A DNA stretch of 11,372 bases from an uncultured Oscillospiraceae bacterium. Lineage in GTDB: Bacteria > Bacillota > Clostridia > Oscillospirales > Oscillospiraceae. The notes below the pieces were generated by a model. The model saw only the letters and a list, made by a program, of their open reading frames with translations, had not been told where the DNA came from and searched no databases. The stretch spans positions 1 to 11,372 of the forward strand of contig CALWWH010000278.1 in NCBI GenBank assembly GCA_944385195.1, given 5' to 3'. Of this stretch, positions 6,358-11,372 are shown in pieces (positions within the stretch are counted from its first letter, which is position 1; each line of letters opens with the position of its first letter). Made by a program: the position numbers and the translations under genes.

Positions 6358-6678
6358 TTATCGCTTCACCTTTCCGTGATAGGCGGAAATTCCGCCAATA
6401 TTTTTAACATTTGTGTAGCCCATACGCTTGAGAATCGCAGCAGCTTGTCCGCTTCTGCCTCCGCTGAGACAGTGGACAAAAACCGGCGTATTCTTGTCCT
6501 TGACAACAGACGAAACCATCTCAATATTTTGCAAAGGGACGTTTTTACTGCCGGGGATATGACCTTCCCGGTATTCCTGCGGCGTCCTCACATCCAGCAG
6601 AACCGCGTTGGCTTCAGACTGATATTGTTTGACTCCCTCATTGATATCAGGGGAGCGAAGAAAATCGAAAAATCCCAT
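6358..6678 (-). CDS. Single-domain rhodanese (sulfurtransferase)
   Basis: This is a 106-residue cytoplasmic rhodanese that carries sulfane sulfur as a cysteine persulfide. It has LLDVRTPQEYREGHIPGSKNVP (shown here only as the recognised CH2A-type region, residues 27-48) and the active-site loop HCLSGGRS with catalytic Cys70. Length matches PspE/GlpE-like single-domain enzymes and there is no signal peptide. ATG 6678 has TAAGGAGG (6693-6686) seven bases upstream. The downstream CoA-disulfide reductase carries its own, related rhodanese domain with the same RTPQEY motif, so the operon supplies both a free and a tethered sulfur carrier. A likely role is to deliver persulfide to the reductase, inferred from gene order. 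Confidence 0.9.
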   Translation of the reverse strand: MGFFDFLRSPDINEGVKQYQSEANAVLLDVRTPQEYREGHIPGSKNVPLQNIEMVSSVVKDKNTPVFVHCLSGGRSGQAAAILKRMGYTNVKNIGGISAYHGKVKR

Positions 6679-6705
6679 GGGTCAACCTCCTTAGAATAGA
6701 TCCAA

Positions 6706-6729
6706 GCATTTGCTCGTTTGAGCATACGC
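6706..6729. promoter_or_regulatory. Imperfect palindrome upstream of the rhodanese-CoADR operon
   Basis: GCATTTGCTC-GTTT-GAGCATACGC pairs 8 of 10 positions, with a perfect TGCTC/GAGCA core. It lies about 30-50 bases before the rhodanese ATG and just upstream of its ribosome site. Its size and place suit an operator (repressors of the ArsR type often use such sites) or a leader hairpin. No convincing -35/-10 pair was found right next to it, and it is not the same motif as the 4620-4664 palindrome. Confidence 0.4.
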
Positions 6730-6753
6730 CCGTCCGTCTGATTGGCAGTCAGT

Positions 6754-6829
6754 TGATGAGCAACTGCAAGGAGAGCTCATCATCTAACCCGCAGCTTGCG
6801 CCTATCCGTCAGCTGCGGACGATGTCCGC
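6754..6829. other. Cluster of stem-loops in the long gap upstream of the rhodanese gene
   Basis: Three inverted repeats occur in 76 bases: TGATGAGC/GCTCATCA (6754-6761 with 6775-6782), CCGCAGC/GCTGCGG (6789-6795 with 6812-6818) and GCGGAC/GTCCGC (6815-6820 with 6824-6829). The last two share bases and cannot form together. If transcription of the rhodanese operon starts upstream of them, they would form a structured leader with alternative folds. No known riboswitch class is recognised. Confidence 0.35.
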
Positions 6830-6977
6830 GCCCTCGTCAGAAAGTTCCTCCGCAACAGGGCCGGGCATTCGGCAGGAGCTGCCTCAATTGTCAGACCTCC
6901 GTGGTAAACTCTCCTTTCCCCTCGCAATCTGGATCGACTGTCACCAAACGTATTTATGCTTGCGTTTTCTGATTGCA

Positions 6978-6983
6978 ATTATA
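6978..6983 (-). promoter_or_regulatory. Possible -10 element (TATAAT) far upstream of the rhodanese operon
   Basis: A perfect TATAAT on the minus strand has no good -35 at 16-18 bases. A GTGAT-AAC-ATCAC inverted repeat (7006-7018) is centred about 41 bases before the predicted start, a position typical of activator sites. If used, the rhodanese operon would have a leader of about 290 bases including the stem-loop cluster. This is tentative. Confidence 0.25.
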
Positions 6984-7054
6984 CCCCACATGGATTCCTC
7001 GTTCTGTGATGTTATCACGCTCAGGCTGATTCTCCCGCTTGTAAACACGCCAGC

Positions 7055-7087
7055 AAAAAAGCGGCGTTACGATCATCGTCACACCGC
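7055..7087 (-). terminator. Rho-independent terminator downstream of the lipid kinase gene
   Basis: Read on the minus strand, a hairpin (7087-7061) pairs GCGG with CCGC, GT with AC and ACGAT with ATCGT, with two single mismatches, and is followed directly by six U residues (7060-7055). It lies about 110 bases after the lipid-kinase stop at 7198 with no other gene between. Confidence 0.7.
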
Positions 7088-7197
7088 ATTTGCCGTTTTC
7101 AAACCATACCGGCTGCTTGTCAACATTTGGTACAGCAGACGGTGGACTGCTGCGCGGACAGCCCTCCTAAATGCGGTGACGGGGATGGTTTCGCCGC

Positions 7198-8085
7198 TTA
7201 CGGCAGCAACACAGACACCCGGCGGTGCAAATTCTCAATGTCCGTCTCCGCACAGCCCGGCTGATACTCACCATCCAGTGTCCAGGCCATGTTGGGGTCG
7301 CCGGTGACGTGAACCTTGGACACGCTGCGGAAGACCATCATGGGATTGTCGTACTTCTGCAAGGTCAGGGCAGCGATGATCTGGTTAAGCTCCGGGATCG
7401 TCTTGGGCATTCGGATGAGCAGCAGTTCAAACAGGCCGTCATCCAGGCTCACCAGGGACTGATCCAGCGTCAGCACGCCGCCAACGGAGGTGGAATTGCT
7501 CACTGCGCCGAAGATGAAGTTGTCCTCAATGGTCTCGCCTTCCACCTCAAAACGCAGATGCTCTGCGTGAACGCTCAGCAGATCTTTCATCCCTTCGAGC
7601 ACATAGGCCACATGGCCCAGGAGATTCTTAAGGTTTTGGGAGGCGGTGTAAGACGCCCGAGTAAAGAGGCCGAAGCTGGCGATGTACGAAAAGCAGCGTC
7701 CGCCAAAAGACCCCACATCCAGTCCATGGACATTGCCTTCCATAATTTCATGCGCACAGATCGCAAGGTTGCGATTGAGTCCCAGGCTGTTGCCCAGATC
7801 ATTGGTGCTGCCCGCCGGGATATAGCCGACGGGGCATTGATGGCCCGCGCTGACAAGGCCCTGTACAACTTCGTTAAAGGTACCATCCCCGCCAACTGCT
7901 ACAATCAAGTCCGCATCGCCACCATGTCTAATGGCGATTTGAGTGGCATCTCCCCTGCCCCGGGTGAGCATGGTGAGGCACTCGTAACCGTATTCCTGAA
8001 ATATCATGATTAGATCCGCCAAATATCGCTTTCCCTGTTTCATACCAGCAGCAGGGTTTAAGATTAGAACCAATTTCTTTTCCAA
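7198..8085 (-). CDS. Diacylglycerol kinase family lipid kinase (YegS/DgkB type)
   Basis: This is a soluble or membrane-peripheral kinase that phosphorylates a lipid such as diacylglycerol or a related lipid with ATP. With the chosen start it has 295 residues, the family norm. Motifs are LVLILNPAAG (5-14), the nucleotide-binding VGGDGTFNEV (64-73) and PAGSTNDLGNSLGL (90-103; a PAGSTND form of the usual PxGTxND), with DGEYQPG near the C-terminus. I chose TTG 8085 rather than ATG 8160 for three reasons. An AGGAG ribosome site (8100-8096) precedes it. A TATAAT element at 8125-8120 would place the transcript start after the upstream ATGs at 8160 and 8121. The homologous core also starts at once. 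The frame does stay open to 8160, so a longer form is not formally excluded. Exact lipid substrate is unknown. Confidence 0.85.
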   Translation of the reverse strand: MEKKLVLILNPAAGMKQGKRYLADLIMIFQEYGYECLTMLTRGRGDATQIAIRHGGDADLIVAVGGDGTFNEVVQGLVSAGHQCPVGYIPAGSTNDLGNSLGLNRNLAICAHEIMEGNVHGLDVGSFGGRCFSYIASFGLFTRASYTASQNLKNLLGHVAYVLEGMKDLLSVHAEHLRFEVEGETIEDNFIFGAVSNSTSVGGVLTLDQSLVSLDDGLFELLLIRMPKTIPELNQIIAALTLQKYDNPMMVFRSVSKVHVTGDPNMAWTLDGEYQPGCAETDIENLHRRVSVLLP

Positions 8086-8119
8086 AATACGACATCTCCT
8101 GTTTCGTATATTTGATCCC

Positions 8120-8148
8120 ATTATATCCATTCGCTTTCGAGAAAGCAA
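8120..8148 (-). promoter_or_regulatory. Promoter of the lipid kinase gene
   Basis: TTGCTT (8148-8143), 17 bases, then a perfect TATAAT (8125-8120) on the minus strand. The predicted start near 8113 fits translation from TTG 8085. An inverted repeat GCTTTC-GA-GAAAGC (8133-8146) overlaps the -35 and spacer and could be an operator for this divergent region. Confidence 0.6.
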
Positions 8149-8159
8149 GTCCATCTCCA

Positions 8160-8188
8160 TTGATGATTGTTTGTTTTTTGTTTATATT
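8160..8188 (+). promoter_or_regulatory. Promoter of tepA
   Basis: TTGATG (8160-8165), 17 bases, then TATATT (8183-8188). Five of six -10 bases and four of six -35 bases match the sigma-A consensus. The spacer is T-rich. The leader would be about 33 bases, ending in AGGAGG (8216-8221). A sporulation-sigma promoter in the same place is possible but I could not identify one. Confidence 0.5.
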
Positions 8189-8227
8189 TTTGGGTAAGCT
8201 ACAAGAAACGCACACAGGAGGCATCAC

Positions 8228-8890
8228 ATGAACAAGAAAAAAGATCAGACCGACCGCGACGACCTGCTGGAACTGGGCAGCTCAACCCTGGAGGTCGGCA
8301 GCAGCCGCATCCGCTGCATGACCATCGTCGGGCAGATTGAGGGACATCAGCTGCTCCCGGATACCATTAAATCCACCAAATATGAGCACGTCATCCCTGA
8401 ATTGGCAGCTATGGAAGAGAGCAAAGATGTGGACGGTGTTTTATTGCTGCTTAACACCGTTGGCGGTGACATCGAGGCGGGACTTGCTATTTCCGAGCTT
8501 ATCGCAGGCATGAAGACTCCCGTGGTCTCACTGGTGCTGGGCGGCGGGCACTCCATCGGCGTACCTCTGGCCGTCTCCGCCCAGCGGTCCATGATCGCTC
8601 CGTCTGCGGGCATGACTATCCACCCTGTCCGCACCACTGGCATGGTCGTCGGCGTCAGCCAGAGCTTCACCTATCTGGAGCGCATCCAGGACCGTATCAT
8701 TGAATTTGTCGTCGCCCACTCACAGATCACCCGCGAAAAGTTCCGGGAGCTCATGCTGGAGACCGGCCAGCTTGCCCAGGATGTGGGCACCGTTGTCTAT
8801 GGCCGCGAGGCAGTCGAGTGTGGACTGATCGATCAGCTGGGGACATTGAGTGACGCACTGGCATGGCTGAGGGCGAAGATCGGCGAATAG
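8228..8890 (+). CDS. tepA: ClpP-like serine protease TepA (YmfB family)
   Basis: This is a cytoplasmic ClpP-fold peptidase of 220 residues. The TepA signature is clear: GQIEGHQLLPDTIKSTKYEH (35-54), LLLNTVGGDIEAGLAI (73-88), LGGGHSIGVPLAVSA with nucleophile Ser109, and MTIHPVRTTG with His132; Asp185 in AQDVGT is a candidate third triad member. In B. subtilis, TepA was first described as enhancing protein translocation and later as a protease important for spore outgrowth and breakdown of small acid-soluble spore proteins. That suits a spore-former such as this one. ATG 8228 has AGGAGG six bases upstream. The gene is divergent from the lipid kinase, and the next gene downstream is convergent, so it is monocistronic here; in many Bacillota it lies beside spoIIIE/ftsK, which is not seen in this window. 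Confidence 0.92.
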   Translation: MNKKKDQTDRDDLLELGSSTLEVGSSRIRCMTIVGQIEGHQLLPDTIKSTKYEHVIPELAAMEESKDVDGVLLLLNTVGGDIEAGLAISELIAGMKTPVVSLVLGGGHSIGVPLAVSAQRSMIAPSAGMTIHPVRTTGMVVGVSQSFTYLERIQDRIIEFVVAHSQITREKFRELMLETGQLAQDVGTVVYGREAVECGLIDQLGTLSDALAWLRAKIGE

Positions 8891-8918
8891 GCGCTTGCCC
8901 TAAGGCACTGGTCATGCA

Positions 8919-8960
8919 AAGCCCCGGCGCGATGGAGTATATCCCATTGCACCGGGGCTT
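8919..8960. terminator. Bidirectional terminator-like hairpin between tepA and the ABC permease genes
   Basis: AAGCCCCGG (8919-8927) pairs with CCGGGGCTT (8952-8960), a perfect 9-bp GC-rich stem. Inner pairing (ATGG with CCAT, GC with GC) makes a longer imperfect stem. It lies 28 bases after the tepA stop and about 130 bases after the convergent permease stop. The U-run is weak on both strands (TTCGTT on plus, TTTGC on minus). Confidence 0.6.
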
Positions 8961-9048
8961 CGTTGGATCGTATGATTATCGTGTGATTTTTTACAGTTCC
9001 TTGCCGGCTGACATATATGGCCAAGTGTTACGATGAGGCGCCTTCGCG

Positions 9049-9079
9049 TCCTGATCCAGGCTGGATTTCTCCATCAGGA
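9049..9079. repeat. Second hairpin just downstream of the permease gene
   Basis: TCCTGAT (9049-9055) pairs with ATCAGGA (9073-9079); inside it a tight ATCCAG-G-CTGGAT symmetry (9054-9066) offers an alternative fold. No U-tract follows on either strand. It is 15 bases beyond the permease stop and may protect the 3' end of that mRNA, which is inference. Confidence 0.3.
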
Positions 9080-9093
9080 GAGGTCTGTGGATG

Positions 9094-10431
9094 TCAGTTT
9101 CCGCCTTTTTTGAACATCGCCAGCAGTTGTTTGGGCTTAACTGGCTGGCCGCGGTAAAAGCTCATCATCTCATAGAGTTTCCCAGCCAGAGCGCAGCAAA
9201 GCAGCGCTGTCAGGATCACGATGGCCAGGCTCGCTGCGCCTACCCAGGAGGAGATCTGGCCCAACATCAAGCGACTCGGTGTAGCCAGAATCGCCGTAAA
9301 GGGCACCCAATCGACCCAGGTTGTGGTGATGCCGCCGGTCTGCATCATCCCGCCGCCGAAAAGGCATACCAGGAAACTGATCACCAGCGCCATGGTGAAG
9401 AGCATATTCGTGGAGGACAGCTCCTCTGGCTTGGAGGCCAGAGCCCCGCCGATGGCTGCCAGGGCGCAGTAAAGCAAAAAGCCCGAGAGCATAATGCACA
9501 CACCGACTATCACCCCCATCGGGTCAAACAGTCCACCGATGGCGCCGAAACTGTCAACAAACAGCAAATAGGCAGAACTCGTCTCCGGATTGATCGTCCT
9601 CAGGATCTCCGCGCCGGCGAAGAAGCCGCAGCCCAGCGCCGCCACCCAGATCACCAGCTGCACCACCGCCGCCAGTGAGATTGCCAGGACCTTGCCCAGC
9701 ATCATCGCCTTGGGACTGACACAGACCAAGAAGGTATCCATAAGTTTAGAGGTCTTCTCTGAGATGGCGCTGGTTGCCACGCTCTGGCCGTAAAACAGTA
9801 CCATAAAATAGAGGGTCATGATGGTCAGATAGGGCAGCATCATACTGACAATCTCCATCAAAGCCGAGCTATCGTCCTCATCCGGGGTCTCAATGACCGT
9901 ACCCGTGGGGGTGGCCAGTTCCTGGGAGAGGTCTGCAATCGTCTCCTCAGACAGACCGGATTTTTGCACCTGGATCATCGAAAACTGCTCTGCAATCTGG
10001 TTGGCATAGAGATTTGCCAGCTCTGCGTCCTCACCCAGCATCGTCAGATCGTACATCCCGTCCACCATGGTGACCAGCAAGAGCAGGTCTTTGTCCGTCA
10101 TCTCCGCCTTGGCGGCGTCGAATTCGTCAAAGGCTTCGAACACAGGCCCTTCGCTGCCCAAGTTGAGGACGTTCCACTCCGCTGCACCGGGGGTCTGATC
10201 GACCACCAAAATCCGCTCGACGGTGTCAATGCCTTCCAAAACTGCGGACTGCGTACCCGCAGGCACGGCCGGCTCAGGTGCGTTGTCGCTGACAATCAAG
10301 TCCTCTACCGTAGGTAGAAATGCTGGCAGCGCAAAAAGCAGCAGCGCCATGAGAATCGTGACCGCGCGCCAGCCCTTGGTGCCAACCTGATGGCGGAAGG
10401 TAAAGCCAAAAACCGTTGTAAACTTATTCAT
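9094..10431 (-). CDS. ABC-2 type transporter permease (NatB-like), second of a tandem pair
   Basis: This is an integral-membrane subunit of a NatAB-like exporter (ABC2_membrane_3 layout) of 445 residues. One N-terminal membrane segment (about 23-41) is followed by a large acidic extracytoplasmic domain (about 42-195) and then by five or six C-terminal membrane segments (around 199-217, 247-273, 303-328, 345-362, 398-418). The hallmark cytoplasmic coupling stretch ISEKTSKLMDTFLVCVSPK is at 223-241, with LGKVLA right after. The C-terminal tail RGQPVKPKQLLAMFK is positively charged and resembles the tail of the neighbouring permease. ATG 10431 follows AAAGGAGG (10448-10441), which lies inside the end of the upstream gene. 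No ATPase gene is inside the window, so the substrate (Na+, antibiotic, peptide or lipid in this family) cannot be assigned. Confidence 0.88.
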   Translation of the reverse strand: MNKFTTVFGFTFRHQVGTKGWRAVTILMALLLFALPAFLPTVEDLIVSDNAPEPAVPAGTQSAVLEGIDTVERILVVDQTPGAAEWNVLNLGSEGPVFEAFDEFDAAKAEMTDKDLLLLVTMVDGMYDLTMLGEDAELANLYANQIAEQFSMIQVQKSGLSEETIADLSQELATPTGTVIETPDEDDSSALMEIVSMMLPYLTIMTLYFMVLFYGQSVATSAISEKTSKLMDTFLVCVSPKAMMLGKVLAISLAAVVQLVIWVAALGCGFFAGAEILRTINPETSSAYLLFVDSFGAIGGLFDPMGVIVGVCIMLSGFLLYCALAAIGGALASKPEELSSTNMLFTMALVISFLVCLFGGGMMQTGGITTTWVDWVPFTAILATPSRLMLGQISSWVGAASLAIVILTALLCCALAGKLYEMMSFYRGQPVKPKQLLAMFKKGGN

Positions 10432-10435
10432 ATGT

Positions 10436-11372
10436 TCAGGCCTCCTTTGCCATCGCCAGCAGCTGGCGCAGCTTAATACGCTGGCCGCGGCTGAGGATTA
10501 ACTGCCGGTAAACCCGAGCGGTCAGCCAGGCCAGGCCGGCCACAATCAATGCCTGCTCTACCCAGGAGACGATCAGCCACAGCAGACTGATGTTGCCCGT
10601 GACATACTGCGCCGGGGCGCAGAAAATGTTGACCACCGGGCACAGGGCAAGAAAAACAGACAGCCCACCGCCGGGAAGCGAGCCGGTCATGATGCTGACG
10701 AGGTAGCCCGCCAGGACGGTAAACATGACGCTGCCGGTGGCGCGCTCCACGTCTTCATTGCGGCTACAGCAAGTGCCCGACAGCCCGGCCAGCAGTGCAA
10801 AAGCCGCGTAGGCCAAAAGCATGGAGACCAGGACGATAGCAATGGTGCCCGCGTCCAGCCGCAGAAGGCTAAAGTCGAAGCCACTCAGGACTTGGTCCAG
10901 CGCCGCCTTGCCGCCCATGGCGCTATTGATGCTGTTCGACAGCACCAGGCAGAGCGCCATAGCCGCGAACATGCCAAAAATGTAGGTCATCATGGCCAGG
11001 ATCTTGCCCAGCACCAGAGCAAGGGGCTCTACAGAGACCATCAGCAGCTCCACCAATTTCGAGGACTTTTCCTCGATAATGATGCGCACAATGTAAGTTG
11101 CCGCATAGGTACACAGAATCAGGACGATAATCGAATAGACGTAGGTAACCATGAAGCGCAGATCAAAGCCCAGGGTGTCCTCTTCTTTCGTCTCCGGGCT
11201 CTCATAGCCCTCCACTGAGCCGGTATAGCCCACCTGCACACCCGCAAAGAGTACAGATGCCGTCTCGGCACTCACGCCCAGCGCCTGCATCTGTGCGCTC
11301 TGAAGCCAGCCCTGAGCCAGTGCCGCCAGTTCGGAAAGAACCATGCTGCTGACCTCCTCACCGCCCTCGGCG
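10436..11372 (-). CDS. ABC-2 type transporter permease (NatB-like), first of a tandem pair, N-terminus outside window
   Basis: The frame remains open to the right edge (AEGGEEVSSMVLSEL across the edge-proximal codons), so the ATG at 11344 is most likely internal and the N-terminal membrane segment plus much of the external domain are missing. Visible features are the end of the extracytoplasmic region (to about residue 65 from Met11344), a membrane segment FMVTYVYSIIVLILCTYAA, the diagnostic coupling stretch IIEEKSSKLVELLMVSVEP with LGKILA, four or more further membrane helices, and a basic tail RGQRIKLRQLLAMAKEA. The tail and EKSSK region align with the next gene, so the two are paralogs and probably form a heterodimer. 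Four bases separate this stop from the next start. The partner ATPase is expected to the right of the window. Confidence 0.87.
   Translation of the reverse strand, partial: AEGGEEVSSMVLSELAALAQGWLQSAQMQALGVSAETASVLFAGVQVGYTGSVEGYESPETKEEDTLGFDLRFMVTYVYSIIVLILCTYAATYIVRIIIEEKSSKLVELLMVSVEPLALVLGKILAMMTYIFGMFAAMALCLVLSNSINSAMGGKAALDQVLSGFDFSLLRLDAGTIAIVLVSMLLAYAAFALLAGLSGTCCSRNEDVERATGSVMFTVLAGYLVSIMTGSLPGGGLSVFLALCPVVNIFCAPAQYVTGNISLLWLIVSWVEQALIVAGLAWLTARVYRQLILSRGQRIKLRQLLAMAKEA

Larger units (their letters stand above)
6954..7166 (-). other. Unidentified 70-codon open frame, possible relic
   Basis: On the minus strand, a frame between TAG (7169-7167) and TAA (6956-6954) is open for 70 codons and reads like real protein in places, for example VDKQPVWFENGKCGVTMIV and RVYKRENQPERDNITERGI. 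It has no ATG before codon 31 (GTG at codon 29) and no ribosome site there. The hairpin and U-tract of the terminator at 7055-7087 fall inside it. I do not recognise the family. It may be a decayed gene end or a chance frame; the rest of the 6730-7197 gap shows no gene. Confidence 0.2.

Noticed and set aside
5745..6407. Plus-strand 220-codon frame opposite the CoA-disulfide reductase
   Set aside because: It is the antisense shadow of a gene with intact FAD, NAD and active-site motifs.
6679..6983. Known riboswitch or T-box in the leader of the rhodanese gene
   Set aside because: None of the conserved cores I know (T-box, SAM, TPP, FMN, cobalamin, lysine, glycine) could be found.
6753..7307. 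Plus-strand 184-codon frame in the long gap
   Set aside because: Low-complexity start, no ribosome site, overlaps the lipid kinase 3' end and the terminator hairpin; no domain recognised.
7225..8013. Plus-strand 262-codon frame opposite the lipid kinase
   Set aside because: It is the antisense shadow of a gene with GGDGT and PAGSTND motifs.

Overview
This window looks like a chromosomal segment of an anaerobic, spore-forming, butyrate-producing member of the Clostridia (Bacillota). A gut Oscillospiraceae-type genome fits best, but the sequence alone does not fix genus or species. The supporting genes are a SpoIIGA/SigE sporulation pair, a butyrate kinase with a phosphate acyltransferase, a TepA-type ClpP-like protease, strong Shine-Dalgarno sequences and a fairly GC-rich coding style. 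No rRNA, tRNA, CRISPR array, insertion sequence or phage gene could be supported.

Layout, left to right. (1) Positions 1-1104, plus strand: the C-terminal part of spoIIGA (sigma-E processing protease) followed with no spacer by sigE. sigG, often the next gene in this cluster, is absent here; a strong 20-bp hairpin (1184-1228) separates the cluster from convergent genes. (2) 1266-3448, minus strand: a two-gene acyl-phosphate operon, a PTA_PTB-family phosphate acyltransferase then butyrate kinase, driven by a perfect consensus sigma-A promoter (TTGACA, 17 bp, TATAAT) with a small palindrome in its 5' leader. Together these convert acyl-CoA to acyl-phosphate and then to free acid plus ATP. (3) 3710-6729, minus strand: a sulfur/metal-type module of a single-domain rhodanese, a CoA-disulfide reductase fused to a second rhodanese domain, and a DUF134-NifX fusion with a His/Cys-rich tail. 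The last gene has its own promoter overlapped by a 45-bp, 21-bp-arm palindrome and carries a near-perfect internal ribosome binding site in front of its NifX half. (4) 6730-7197: about 470 bp with no convincing gene, holding a minus-strand terminator, several stem-loops and an unidentified 70-codon open frame. (5) 7198-8890: a divergent pair, a diacylglycerol-kinase-family lipid kinase (minus; best start is a TTG) and tepA (plus), sharing a 142-bp promoter region. (6) 9094-11372, minus strand: two tandem paralogous ABC-2/NatB-type permeases, the first-transcribed one running off the right edge.

The part most worth follow-up is the rhodanese / CoA-disulfide reductase / DUF134-NifX module with its palindromes. 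The enzymes point to persulfide or CoA-disulfide redox chemistry. The DUF134 half is a plausible DNA-binding regulator and the NifX half with its metal-ligand-rich tail a plausible metal or Fe-S cofactor sensor or carrier. The functional link among the three is inferred from gene order only.
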